From an uncultured Prevotellaceae bacterium (GTDB lineage Bacteria; Bacteroidota; Bacteroidia; Bacteroidales; Muribaculaceae): a stretch of 64,000 nt of DNA. Where the stretch lies: contig CAMVBJ010000001.1 of the NCBI GenBank assembly GCA_947165675.1, forward strand, positions 62,001 through 126,000. The letters are read 5' to 3'. Of the stretch, positions 7,795-18,200 are shown one piece after another. The notes below the pieces were generated by a model that worked only from the letters and a program-made list of their open reading frames with translations, did no database searches and was not told the origin of the DNA. Position numbers and translations under genes: made by a program. The number at the start of each line of letters is the position of its first letter. The stretch's first letter is position 1.

Positions 7795-8934
7795 ATGATC
7801 AACGTTTTCCACATCGTATCCAATAAGCACTGGACAGGAGCCGAGCAATACACCTATGACTTGGTGGAGCGGTTGCGTAACGACGACGATTTCTATGTCG
7901 AGGTAGTCTGTCGCAAGTATCCTGTTGTGCTCAAGCAATACCGTCGTCTGGAGATACCTATCTCGATCTTGCCCCTCAAGGGCGTTACCGATATCGACTC
8001 TCCCGTGCGGTTTGCCCGCCTGTTGCGCAAGGGGCGCAATATCATCCATGTGCACAGCTTTAAAGACGCTTTCATGGCAGTGATGGCCCGCCGCATCAGC
8101 GAGAACCGTGATACGCGCGTTGTAGTCAGCGTGCACGGCGTTTACAAGCCCAAGAAGAACTACATGTACACCAAGCTGTATAAGTCCATCGATTGCTTTG
8201 TTTTCTCGTCCGAGATGGCTCGTGAGGCGTTCTTGGGCAAAGCAAAGAAGCAGTATGCCGACCGAACGGTGGTGCTGCGAGACAGTGTGTGTGACAGTAT
8301 GATTGGAACCACAGTGCCCAACCTGCGACGCGAGTTAGGCATTGACAGTCACCAGGCGCTGATCATGTACCACGGCAAATTATCCCCTGAGAAGGGCATA
8401 GATGCCCTCCTGGGCGCTTTAACCCACGTGGATAAGACCAAGTATCATCTGGTCGTCATCGGCGAGGGACAGGCCAAGTATAAGGCCAAAATCAAGGGAT
8501 TCATTGTTGCTGCCGGTATGGTGAATAATGTATCGCTGCTCGGTTTCAGGGACAACATCCTGGAGTACCTGCGCCAGGCCGATTTTGGCGTCCTCCCGTC
8601 AATCCAGCCCGAAGCATTGGGTATCAGCAACTTGGAGTATATGATGGCAGGTAAAGCCCATATCGCCAGCAATAATGGTGCCCAGCCTGAATATGTGCAC
8701 GATGGCGTGAATGGGTTGCTTGTTCCTCCTGGCGACGAACATGCGCTGACCACCGCCATCAATCATCTCATCAGGGACACTGCAAGCCGCTCACGCATGG
8801 GCACCCAAGCTCAGAAGGATTTCCAGGACAACCTGGATTATCCCAACTTCTATCAGAAGATGACCGATCAATACCGTCGATTGCTCGACACGGCTCCCGT
8901 TGTGGAGATCGACACCTCAGTATCGAAGGATTAA
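7795..8934 (+). CDS. Glycosyltransferase, GT-B fold, family 4-like
   Basis: A 379-aa cytoplasmic glycosyltransferase from the ATG at 7795 (MINVFHIVSNKHWTGAEQYTYDLVERL). The ORF track extends 33 residues upstream from a TTG without family resemblance. The N-terminal lobe shows the GAEQYTYDL glycine/acid loop. The C-terminal lobe has MYHGKLSPEKGIDALLGAL, LVVIGEGQAKYK and the nucleotide-sugar motif PSIQPEALGISNLEYMMAGKAHIASNNGAQPEYV with a GT4-like EX7E arrangement. It probably adds a sugar to a surface glycan, but no other glycan genes flank it, so the substrate is open. Confidence 0.85.
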   Translation: MINVFHIVSNKHWTGAEQYTYDLVERLRNDDDFYVEVVCRKYPVVLKQYRRLEIPISILPLKGVTDIDSPVRFARLLRKGRNIIHVHSFKDAFMAVMARRISENRDTRVVVSVHGVYKPKKNYMYTKLYKSIDCFVFSSEMAREAFLGKAKKQYADRTVVLRDSVCDSMIGTTVPNLRRELGIDSHQALIMYHGKLSPEKGIDALLGALTHVDKTKYHLVVIGEGQAKYKAKIKGFIVAAGMVNNVSLLGFRDNILEYLRQADFGVLPSIQPEALGISNLEYMMAGKAHIASNNGAQPEYVHDGVNGLLVPPGDEHALTTAINHLIRDTASRSRMGTQAQKDFQDNLDYPNFYQKMTDQYRRLLDTAPVVEIDTSVSKD

Positions 8935-8986
8935 GATCAACGCGAGTAGTTGGCGGAGTTCCTCGAGAACTCAGTATCCTACAAAT

Positions 8987-9026
8987 AACAACCGCCGGGG
9001 CTGCTGGAGCCCTGGCGGTCGTTGTT
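8987..9026. terminator. Bidirectional terminator between glycosyltransferase and susD
   Basis: A long stem aacaaccgccggggct / agccctggcggtcgttgtt (a few mismatches) lies between the converging glycosyltransferase and susD genes, with T-rich flanks. Confidence 0.7.
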
Positions 9027-9044
9027 AATCAATAGGGTAGGGGA

Positions 9045-10925
9045 TTACTCCTGGTCGCTGTCCCACCATACGGGGATGGTCCAAGCATCATCCTGAGTGT
9101 TCCAAATCACTTTGTTGCCCTCGCTGTCAGTCATGCGGGCGCCGGGAACCTTTTCGCCAATGGCCTGCAAGTTCACACTGTTGTACTTGTACTCATGTGA
9201 GCACTGGCGCCAGCGGCGATACTGCTTGCCCTCGGGGATAGCATTGGTTGCGGCAACCACCTTATAGTGGTAAGCGGGAATCGACCAACCGAAGAAGATG
9301 TTGGGATCGAAGTCATAGCGGCGCATATCGTTCCAGATCTCATAGGAGAACATCAGGGCGATGCGCTTCTGCATCAGGATGTGACCCAGGGTGAGCTCAC
9401 CTTGAGTACCGATACCGGTGTTCACGAAGTTGTCGATGGCTTCCTGTGTCATCGGGGTGAACGACGGGCAGTCGGCGAGGGAAGCATCCTCGGCAATCCA
9501 AGTCCTGAGCTTGTCATTCATCAACTCGCAGCTGGCCTTGACACCAGCCTTGTAGGCATTGTAGGCACCACCCTTGTCACCCTTCTTGAAGAGCACCTCG
9601 GCGCGGATGAAGCAGCACTCGGCATAGGTGCCGATGTAGGTAGGCGAACTTACGCGGGTGTAGAACGTACCTGACTCGGCCGACTGGAACTTACCGCTAC
9701 CGGCGCGGCAGTACAGGATGCTGGGGTTAGCGAAGTAACCCTTGCAGTCACTGGTACCCTCGATATAGACAGTATCACCCTTGCGGGCCTCGTTGGAACT
9801 GTTGATGTACCAACTGTTGGTCTCGGTGTTGAACATGGCGCGCAGGGGACCACCTTGGCTATTGATTTCGCTGGCCATGTCAACGCCCAGCGTACGGCGC
9901 CAGTGACCATTCCACTTGATGCCGGCAGCATCGAGACCATTTCCTTCCCTGTTGGGACTGTAAGCCCAAGGCAGGATGTGGTCGGCACGGGGATCCTCGA
10001 CACCCTTACCAGCAAAGTTGGTCAGGTTGTCGTAGAGCATCTTGGTTGCCATGTAACCGGAGTTCATACCACTAACCGAGAACAGAGGTGAGTAGTCAAC
10101 GGGCTCATCCCAACCCAGCACGTCGTGCGTGGGACCGTTGTCGTCGGTGTGGTTGACGATGGTGTTGTCGGCATTGCTCTGCATAGCCTTGTCAAGGCAG
10201 CGTAGGATCTCGTCGGCATCATACTTACCGTCCTTGTAACTGCCAGCGCCCTTCTTGTTCAACTTGTTGATCCAGCGGGCCTTCAACATGTAGGCAAGTT
10301 TGATCCACTTGTTCAGATCGCCATGGTTCCAGAAGTCACCAGCAGCCAGCGTGGGCAACTTGGGATCCTGGCTCTGACCCTTCTCAAGGTACTCGATGGC
10401 CTTGTCGATGGTCTCCAAGCAACCTAAATAAATTTCCTTACCCGTATTGTAGTGGGGAGCAGGGCTGTCAGCGGCAGCCTCTTCATATGGCATTTCGCCA
10501 TAGAGGTCGGTCATGGCCATAAAGCCGTAAGCCTTGATCAGGTAGCCGGCACCGGCAAACTGCCAATTCTCGACAGCCTCGGCCTTGGCAATCATGTCGG
10601 GCACGTTGGCGTAGGCACCCACGAACCACCACTGATAGGGCGTAGTCACCTGGGCCTCAACGGGATACCAATATGAAACGTGCCAGTAGTTACCGCCACC
10701 GTTGTTACGGGTCCAGTCACCCATGGCCATGGTGGTACGCCAAGCACCGAACTGCAAACCGCTATTGGTATAGAACTCAATGTGCGCCAGACGCTGGTCA
10801 TAACTTGTGATTTTGTCCGTGGGGTTATTGGGATCCACGTTCACATCCAACCAGTCGTTGCAAGAAGTCAGCGACAACGCTGCAACTCCCAGACCGCACA
10901 GTATAATTGATTTCAATGATTTCAT
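9045..10925 (-). CDS. SusD/RagB-like outer-membrane lipoprotein (SusD-like_2 type)
   Basis: A 626-aa surface lipoprotein that would cap its SusC partner and bind the nutrient. The start at 10925 gives a lipoprotein signal (MKSLKSIILCGLGVAALSLTSC). The ORF-track extension upstream is read from the shared repeat. The mature start DWLDVNVDPNNPTDK and motifs such as QKRIALMFSYEIWNDMRRYDF fit SusD_like_2 proteins (family assignment by recollection, not search). It follows its susC after a 124-bp spacer that is part of the 158-bp inverted repeat. The first 12 residues are nearly the same as in the second SusD, although the mature proteins differ greatly. Confidence 0.9.
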   Translation of the reverse strand: MKSLKSIILCGLGVAALSLTSCNDWLDVNVDPNNPTDKITSYDQRLAHIEFYTNSGLQFGAWRTTMAMGDWTRNNGGGNYWHVSYWYPVEAQVTTPYQWWFVGAYANVPDMIAKAEAVENWQFAGAGYLIKAYGFMAMTDLYGEMPYEEAAADSPAPHYNTGKEIYLGCLETIDKAIEYLEKGQSQDPKLPTLAAGDFWNHGDLNKWIKLAYMLKARWINKLNKKGAGSYKDGKYDADEILRCLDKAMQSNADNTIVNHTDDNGPTHDVLGWDEPVDYSPLFSVSGMNSGYMATKMLYDNLTNFAGKGVEDPRADHILPWAYSPNREGNGLDAAGIKWNGHWRRTLGVDMASEINSQGGPLRAMFNTETNSWYINSSNEARKGDTVYIEGTSDCKGYFANPSILYCRAGSGKFQSAESGTFYTRVSSPTYIGTYAECCFIRAEVLFKKGDKGGAYNAYKAGVKASCELMNDKLRTWIAEDASLADCPSFTPMTQEAIDNFVNTGIGTQGELTLGHILMQKRIALMFSYEIWNDMRRYDFDPNIFFGWSIPAYHYKVVAATNAIPEGKQYRRWRQCSHEYKYNSVNLQAIGEKVPGARMTDSEGNKVIWNTQDDAWTIPVWWDSDQE

Positions 10926-11059
10926 ATATTTTTTAGTTTTTAGTTTTAAGTTTTTAGTTTTAAGTATGGTTTGTATCGCCTGTAACTGTATCGTCATTCG
11001 GTAATATTACTTACAACTTAAAACTTACAACTTAAAACTCAGTTTAACCTTACTTCACG
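10902..11059 (-). repeat. 158-bp inverted repeat, left copy (susC 3' end / spacer / susD 5' end)
   Basis: Read on the minus strand, this is base-for-base equal to 19175-19332 on the plus strand. It covers the last codons of susC, the whole intergenic spacer and the first 24 bases of susD. Similarity continues at lower level into the OmpA-domain coding sequence. The spacer itself contains direct repeats of ttttaagttgtaag and cttaaaactaaaaa, which are partly complementary and could fold as a hairpin between susC and susD. Confidence 0.95.
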
Positions 11060-14000
11060 ATGATCTCACAGATGGAAACACGGTTCCAGCTCAGTTCGTC
11101 AAACATGTTGCTGATACCCTGGCCAGCAGACTTGATGCGGTTGGCATTGATACCATACTTGTTGACGAGCATATCCTTCACGCTGGCGGCACGGCCGTTA
11201 GCGAGCTTGATGTTGTTCTCCTGGTTGCCCTCGGGGGAAGCATAACCCTTGATCTCGCAGGTGGCCTCGGGGTGGCTCTTCAGGTAGGAAGCTACGCGCT
11301 CAACGTTGGCGCGCTGGTCGGCGGTGATGCCGGTCTTGTTCACGGGGAAGTGAACGAGCACGTTCATGTACTGCTTGCTGTTGTCAACCACCTTGGGAGC
11401 GGCGTTCTTGGCAGCGTTCAGGTCGTTGCGGCAGTTGGCCAGAGCCTTGTTGGCAGCAGCCAGGTCGTTCTCGAGTTGAGCGATGCGGGCGTTGCTGGCA
11501 TTCTGAGCGTTGGCGAGTTGGTTGCGCAGGTCGTTGATCTGGCTATTGAGGTTGTCCAGTTCAACATTGTTGACGCGCGCGGGAGCAGCATCGTCAGTGC
11601 CGAAGGTCAGGTTGATACCCAATGCATACTGGCGGGTAGCGGGAACGCCGCAGTAGTCGAAGCCTACCGATGACGAACCACCGACACCAGCACCTGCAGC
11701 AGCCACCTCGGGATCACCGTCATAGTTGGTGAACAGCAACAGGTTGTTGGCAGATGCGGTGATTGAAGCGCGCTTGATGTACTTGGTGCGGGCCAGGAAG
11801 CTACGGGGAACATCATAGGTCAGTGAGATGGTGCGCAGACGCAGGCTCTTCACGTTAGTGATCCAGTTGCGGGTCTCATAATTATAAGCACCAGTGTAGT
11901 AGTTCTTGATAATGGTAGAACCACTAGTCTCGACACCATTAAAGATGTAGTTCTGATCAGCTTTCCAAGTGTTGGATACAGCCTCATAGATGGGCTTACC
12001 ATTATCATCTGTACCCGTCTGGAATACACCCTCGATGGTGAGGGGATCGTTGCGCCAGTCGCCAGAGAGTGCGCTTACACCGCTCATCGACATGGCATAC
12101 TTGGTACCGTTGAAGACGTCACCGCCATAACGGAACTCCCACAACATGTTGAAGGTCCAGTTCTTGAAGAAGGTGAAGGTGTTGTTCCAACCACCCTGGA
12201 ACTTGGGCTCACGGTCACCGACTTCAAATGCATCTTGCTTCTTATCCTCGGTGGGGAAGCCGTTCTTGTCAAGGATAAGTTTACCCTCGCTGTTACGGTT
12301 CCACTTGGTGCCAGAGATACCCATGAAGTTGCTACCGTTGAAGGTTGCAGCCTTAGCACCAGCATACTGTACATCGGTCACGTACATAATGTCCATACCA
12401 GCATACAGATTGTCGATTGTGCCACGGTTGCCATAGACGTTGATACCGGTTTCCCAGATGAAGTTCTCATGCTGGATGGGGGTACCACTCAGGCTGATCT
12501 CAAGACCCTTGTTGTAAACGTTACCTGCATTGTAGGAGGTAAAGATGTAACCGGTTGACTGCGGGCCACGCGGTGACAGAATCAGGTCGTATGAGTTGTT
12601 GGTATAGTAAGCAATGTCAAATTTCAAGCGGTTCTGGATAAAGCGCAGTTCCAGACCAACCTCGGTTGAACGGGTGGTCTCAGGCTTCAAATAGGGGTTA
12701 CCGCGGACCCAGCTGTTACCCAGACCCATCAGACCATCCAGGAAAGTGCTTACTGGCCACAAGGTTGTACCTGTCTCATAGGGACTGGTACCCTTACCTA
12801 CCTCAGCCCAGCTGGCACGGATCTTACCGAAGGAGAACCAGTCGGGCAGGCTCTCACGGAAGAGTTCGGTAAAGGCGATAGCGCCACTCACACTGGGATA
12901 GAAGTAGCTCCAGTGCTCCTTGGGAAGGGTCGAATCCCAATCGTTACGGCCAGTAACGGTCAAGAAGATGGCGTTGCGCCAGTCGATGCGGAACTCACCG
13001 AAGAGTGAAGCCAGACGCTTGCGACTCATACTGTGGCTAAACTTCTTGTCAGCATCGCTGGCATTGTTGTAGCTATAGAATTCAGGCACGGCGAAGTTCC
13101 AAGCCGACTCATAGTCACGGCGGGTCTTGGTGTACTCGGTAGCACCACCCAACATCAAGTTGATGTTGAAGTCACCGAACTGCTTGTTCCAGTTCGACAT
13201 CAGGTTGTTGCTCAGGTAGCGATACTTGTACATGTTGTCGCTCAACATACCGCGCTGCCAGATCTGCTTGATGGCACCGCCAGGAGCGATCTCGTTGTGG
13301 CTCTGGGTGGTATAGCTATCGACACCCATGCGGTAGCTAACCCACCACCAGTCGAAGATATCCCACTTCACATTGAAGTTGCCGGTGAAGCGCTCGGTGT
13401 CATCGGTCATCTTGTTCTTGTTGACAATCCAGTAGGGGTTGTCACGCTCTTCCCAAGGCTGAATCTGGTCGCCGAACAGGCGATAACGTGTGCCGTCCTC
13501 GTTGAGGTAGTGGCGCATGTCATCGCTGGGAGCCCAGTTGTAGGCAGCATACAGGGCACCAGTACCACTGGAACCGTACAGAGCGGCACCAGTCAGAGTC
13601 TTGGTGGTGCGGGCGTCACTGTAGGCAGCGTTGGCGCCGAAGGTGAAGCGGCCCACCTTCTGCTCACCGTTGAAGCGGAAGGTCGTCTTGGTGTAGCCCG
13701 TGGTGGGAACGATACCGTCCTGATCGTAGAATGAACCGCTCAGGAAGAAGTTGTTGTTCTTGGTACCGCCGCTCACGCTCAGGTTGGTGTCCCAGATGAT
13801 ACCCGTGTCGAAGAAGTTCTTCAGGTTGTCGTAGGTTTGCAGGCCAGGTACCTTAGGACCCCATGAGTTGTAACTGTCGTCCTTGATGTCCAAACCAGTC
13901 CACACGCTCATACCTTGAGCATCCTTCTCGTACATGTCAGTCATGTAACCGCGGGTGTACTGATTCTGGGTCTTGGGCAGATTTGCAACGGTCGAGGCAA

Positions 14001-14838
14001 TCATCTTACCTGAGAAGCTGACCTCAGTGTGGCCTTCTTTACCCTTCTTAGTGGTAATGATCACAACACCATTAGCAGCACGTGAACCATAGAGCGCCGA
14101 TGCAGCTGGGCCTTTCAGTACCGACATATTGTCGATATCCTCGGGGTTGATATCCATCACACGGTTGGAAGACGTGGTGGCGCTGTTCATCATACCGTCA
14201 AATGCCGAGTTACCCACAACACCTGCCGAGTTGTCATAGATGACACCATCCACAACGAACAACGGCTGGTTGTCATAATTCTCACTGACCGAAGTACCGC
14301 CACGGAGCACGATGTGTGCGCCTGAACCGGCAGCACCCGACGACTGGGTGATGTTCACACCCGCAATCTTACCAGAGAGCGAGTTGATGGCGTTGGCGCT
14401 CTTGTTGCGCATCAGCTCCTCGGCCTTCAAGTCATCGACGGCATAACCGAGCGACTTCTTGTCCTTGCGGATACCGAGTGCGGTTACAACCACCTCGTCG
14501 AGGACTTGGTCATTGGCCTGCATGTCAATGTCCAGGGCGTTGCCTGCCACGGTAACTTCCATGGGCTTGCTGCCGATGTAGGACACAACGAGCACGTCAC
14601 CACGGTTGGCGACAATTGAATACTTGCCATCGACATCGGTAGCGGTACCGCGGTTGGTACCCTTGACCTTGATGGTCGCACCGATGAGGGGCTCACCTTG
14701 GGCGTCACGTATGACGCCAGTAACTTTGTTGGTCTGGGCAACAGCGGTAAAACCCGTTGCGGTCTGACTCGACGTCATCCCCACGGGCACGCCACCAGCG
14801 ATTGCCAACGCGGCCAACAGTGCTAATTGTTTTTTCAT
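11050..14838 (-). CDS. SusC/RagA-type TonB-dependent transporter with C-terminal OmpA domain
   Basis: A 1262-aa outer-membrane transporter; ATG at 14838 preferred over the GTG at 14844. After a signal peptide come a carboxypeptidase-regulatory-like domain (VTGVIRDAQGEPLIGATIKVKG), a plug (DEVVVTALGIRKDKKSLGYAV, VLKGPAASALYGSRAANGVVIITTKKG) and a 22-strand-type barrel. The barrel would normally end at YALGINLTFG (about residue 1092). Here about 170 extra residues follow: a coiled coil (LNSQINDLRNQLANAQ) and an OmpA/peptidoglycan-binding domain (CEIKGYASPEGNQENNIKLANGRAASV). The C-terminus of a TonB barrel is periplasmic, so the added domain could reach peptidoglycan. Its SusD follows directly. 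Confidence 0.93.
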   Translation of the reverse strand: MKKQLALLAALAIAGGVPVGMTSSQTATGFTAVAQTNKVTGVIRDAQGEPLIGATIKVKGTNRGTATDVDGKYSIVANRGDVLVVSYIGSKPMEVTVAGNALDIDMQANDQVLDEVVVTALGIRKDKKSLGYAVDDLKAEELMRNKSANAINSLSGKIAGVNITQSSGAAGSGAHIVLRGGTSVSENYDNQPLFVVDGVIYDNSAGVVGNSAFDGMMNSATTSSNRVMDINPEDIDNMSVLKGPAASALYGSRAANGVVIITTKKGKEGHTEVSFSGKMIASTVANLPKTQNQYTRGYMTDMYEKDAQGMSVWTGLDIKDDSYNSWGPKVPGLQTYDNLKNFFDTGIIWDTNLSVSGGTKNNNFFLSGSFYDQDGIVPTTGYTKTTFRFNGEQKVGRFTFGANAAYSDARTTKTLTGAALYGSSGTGALYAAYNWAPSDDMRHYLNEDGTRYRLFGDQIQPWEERDNPYWIVNKNKMTDDTERFTGNFNVKWDIFDWWWVSYRMGVDSYTTQSHNEIAPGGAIKQIWQRGMLSDNMYKYRYLSNNLMSNWNKQFGDFNINLMLGGATEYTKTRRDYESAWNFAVPEFYSYNNASDADKKFSHSMSRKRLASLFGEFRIDWRNAIFLTVTGRNDWDSTLPKEHWSYFYPSVSGAIAFTELFRESLPDWFSFGKIRASWAEVGKGTSPYETGTTLWPVSTFLDGLMGLGNSWVRGNPYLKPETTRSTEVGLELRFIQNRLKFDIAYYTNNSYDLILSPRGPQSTGYIFTSYNAGNVYNKGLEISLSGTPIQHENFIWETGINVYGNRGTIDNLYAGMDIMYVTDVQYAGAKAATFNGSNFMGISGTKWNRNSEGKLILDKNGFPTEDKKQDAFEVGDREPKFQGGWNNTFTFFKNWTFNMLWEFRYGGDVFNGTKYAMSMSGVSALSGDWRNDPLTIEGVFQTGTDDNGKPIYEAVSNTWKADQNYIFNGVETSGSTIIKNYYTGAYNYETRNWITNVKSLRLRTISLTYDVPRSFLARTKYIKRASITASANNLLLFTNYDGDPEVAAAGAGVGGSSSVGFDYCGVPATRQYALGINLTFGTDDAAPARVNNVELDNLNSQINDLRNQLANAQNASNARIAQLENDLAAANKALANCRNDLNAAKNAAPKVVDNSKQYMNVLVHFPVNKTGITADQRANVERVASYLKSHPEATCEIKGYASPEGNQENNIKLANGRAASVKDMLVNKYGINANRIKSAGQGISNMFDELSWNRVSICEIIVK

Positions 14839-15266
14839 ACGCACTTAAATTTTAAAAAAAACTATAATTTAATGACTATATAAATTTTGTCTCAGTAACC
14901 TAATATTTAGTTAAACATGATAATTAGACAGGCCATTCAGGTAACACTGCATAGCAGTGAAGAGTCTAAATGGAAGGCAAATTTGCAAATAAAAATTAAC
15001 GTGACCAAAACTTTGAGTAAAAAAATGTTCACGAATGACCAAATTTGGTAAAAAATTGAAGTAATTTTTAGTGTCTTGGACAGATTTTCATGTTTATTAA
15101 CGTTTGTGTTTGTAAAAAGAGGCTGATTTTTTGCCTATTTCAAAAAAAATATAGAATTTTGCACCTTGTTAAAAAATTATAACCCAAACTATTTGTTTGA
15201 AGCATTAAAGCGGCAAAAGAAAATTTTAACTTATCAATTTTAATATTAACAAATTAGAACGTGCTT
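14839..15266. other. Divergent promoter region of the two susC operons
   Basis: About 430 bp, strongly AT-rich, between two divergent susC genes. It must hold both promoters, but I found no clean TTTG-N20-TAnnTTTG pair in either direction; the closest on the plus strand is taaattttg near 14882, pointing at the wrong gene. No sigma/anti-sigma or hybrid sensor gene lies next to the operons, so the regulator is not evident. Confidence 0.6.
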
Positions 15267-18200
15267 ATGAAAAGACATTTAGCTCTTTTGGGCGCATTGA
15301 TGATGCTGTGCGGTACAGGTTACCAGGCACAAGCTACACCTGCGCCCCAGGTGACGGCAAGCTCCGCCACCAGCATTGTGACAGGCCGTGTCGTCGATGA
15401 ACAGGGTGAACCCATCATCGGCGCCAGCATTGTCGAGGTTGGAACGACCCGTGGCACATCGACCGATGTGGACGGTAACTTCTCGTTAAAAGCAGGCGCT
15501 AACGCCAAGCTCCAGATCTCATTCATCGGCTACAAGACGGTGGATACCCGTGCCACAGCGGGCATGAACATTGTTCTTGTCGAGGACAAGGCGCTCCTTG
15601 ATGAACTCGTTGTTGTGGGTTATGGTACCCAGAAGAAGGTGAACCTCACTGGTGCCGTATCGACTGTGGATATTGACAAGACTTTTAATTCCCGTCCCGA
15701 GCAGGACGTCTCCCGCGCATTGCAGGGAGCCGTTCCAGGTCTGAGCATTGTTAATGCCAGTGGTGATATCGACGGTAATCCCACGATGCGCATCCGTGGC
15801 GTGGGAACCCTGAGTAACGACCAGAGCACTCCGCCCATGATTGTCATCGACGGTGTCGTGAGCGACATGGATGGACTGCAGTTGCTCAACGCCAACGATA
15901 TCGCGACGGTGTCGGTGCTCAAGGATGCCGCGTCGTCCTCGATCTATGGTACGCGTGCCGCCTTTGGTGTCATCTTGATCACCACCAAGATGGGTCAGAA
16001 GGGTGAGCGTGCCACCGTGAGCTACTCGAACAACTTTGGTTGGGATGATCCCACTTATCTGCCCGACTATCCTGATGTTCCCACCCAGTTGAGGTCGGCC
16101 ATCATGGCCAAGAAGCGTGAAGGCTCGGATGCTGTTGAGCTCTTCGGTATGTACTTCGACCAGTTGCTGCCCTATGCCGAGGCATGGAAGCAGCAGAACG
16201 GAGGCAAGAAGATCGGTTACGGTGAGATGCGTCCCTGGCAGAGTGACAGCAATGTGGGTGACTACCGCTTCATCGGCAGCCAGCCCATGTACTATGCCGA
16301 CTATGACATCCAGAACATCTGGTACAACCACGCTGCTCCTTCACAGGGCCACAACGTGTCGGTTCGCGGTGCCAGCAATCGCACGACCTACTACTTGTCC
16401 TTCGGCTACAATTATAAGGAGGACAACATGAAGTGGAATCCTGCCAAGCGCAAGCGCTACAATGCCGCCGCCAACATCTCGACCGACCTCACCGACTGGT
16501 TGACCGTGGGTGCGCGCATCAACTTCTCGCGTCGCCACTTCTCACGTGCCGATACGTGGAACAACATGTACCAGTACATCTGGCGCTGGGGCTCGTTCTT
16601 CATCCCCAGCGGCACCATCGCCGACCCCACCACGGGTGAGCAGCTCGACTTCCGCGTAATCGCTATGCAGAAGCAGGCCGCCCGCAAGAACGTGACGATG
16701 GATCGCCTGAGCATGACCGCATTCACCACCGTTCACATCACCAAGGACTTGACGTTGAATGCCGACTTCACCTATGAGATCGGTAACATGAACAGCGGCT
16801 CAAGCGATCACACGGTGTATGGCTACAACTGGAGCGGTGTGACCCCGCAGTGGATTGTGAACGACGGCAACACCAATGCATGGCGTGACAATAACAAGAG
16901 CAACAAGTGGGCAGCTAATGCCACCTTGAACTGGAACAAGAGTTTCAATGACGCTCACAACTTCAACATCATGGTCGGTGTCAATGGTGACAATTACACC
17001 AGTGACTACTTCTATGCCTACAGGCCCCAGCTCTATAGCGAAGCCTATCCTGAGCTGGCTTTGACCTATGGTGACCAGACCAAGTGGAACATCAACAGCA
17101 GCACCTACGACAAGGCTACTGCGGGCTACTTTGGCCGCATCAACTATGACTACAAGGGCATCTACCTGCTCGAGTTGAACGGACGCTACGACGGCTCGTC
17201 GAGCTTCCCCGTTAATGACCACTGGGCATTCTTCCCCTCGGGTTCGGTGGGCTACCGCTTCACCCAGGAGAAGTATTGGGACCGCCTGCGCCACATCGTG
17301 GACAACGGTAAGCTGCGTTTCTCCTACGGTACCATCGGTAACGAGGCCGTGGGCGCTAACCAGTTCCAGTCGCTCATCAGCCCCATCAGCCAGGGCAACA
17401 TCTATTGGCTCAACGAGAGTGGTGCCAAGGTGACCGAACTGGGCTTGCCCACTTGGGTAAACTCCTCGCTCACCTGGGAGCGCATCACCACCATGGACGC
17501 CGGTATCGACCTGGGTCTGTTTGGCGATGTGCTCACGCTGGGCTTTGACTGGTATCAGCGCACCACCAGCGACATGCTGGGCCCGGGTACCGCACTGCCT
17601 CCCAGTGTTGGTGCCGCAGCTCCTGTGACCAACAACGGTAAGCTCCGCACCCGTGGTTGGGAAGCCACCCTCGACCTGCGCAAGCAGTTCAACAAGGACT
17701 TTGGCGCTTACTTGAGCGCCAGCATCGGTGATGCCAAGACCAAGGTGACCAAGTGGAACAACGACTCTCACCTGATTGGTCATCCTTGCAGCAGTGCATA
17801 CGCCTACGAGGGCATGACCTGGGGTGACATCTGGGGCTTTGAGACCGACCGTTACTTCACGGTCAGCGACTTTACTGGCAAGAATGCCGACGGCTCATGG
17901 ATTTATGCTCCTGGCGTAGCCGACCAGACTGGCATCCAGACCCAGACCTTCGTCTATGGCCCTGGTGACATCAAGTACAAGGACTTGGACCATAACGGCG
18001 TGATTGACGGTGGCAAGGGCACCGAGGAGGATCATGGCGACCTCAAGGTCATCGGTAACATGATGCCCCGCTATGAGTACAGCTTCCATGTGGGTGGCAA
18101 TTTCAAGGGCTTCGACCTGGATGTCTTCTTCCAGGGTGTTGGCAAGCGTGAGATGTGGACTCAGTCAGCCTTCGTCTTCCCGATGATGCGTTCTGCCGAC

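Noticed and set aside
13033-13734. 233-aa plus-strand ORF opposite the first susC
   Set aside because: Shadow ORF with Val/Ala-rich low-complexity reading; the minus frame is clearly the real gene.
14839-15266. ECF-sigma or consensus promoter between the susC genes
   Set aside because: No correctly spaced TTTG/TAnnTTTG pair pointing to either gene and no sigma/anti-sigma gene next to the locus.
15519-16331. 270-aa minus-strand ORF opposite the second susC
   Set aside because: Shadow of the susC coding frame; no start context, signal or domain.
16800-17783. 327-aa minus-strand ORF opposite the second susC
   Set aside because: It is an antisense shadow of a well-supported TonB-dependent transporter and has Val/Gly/His-rich composition typical of reverse-frame reading; no motif seen.
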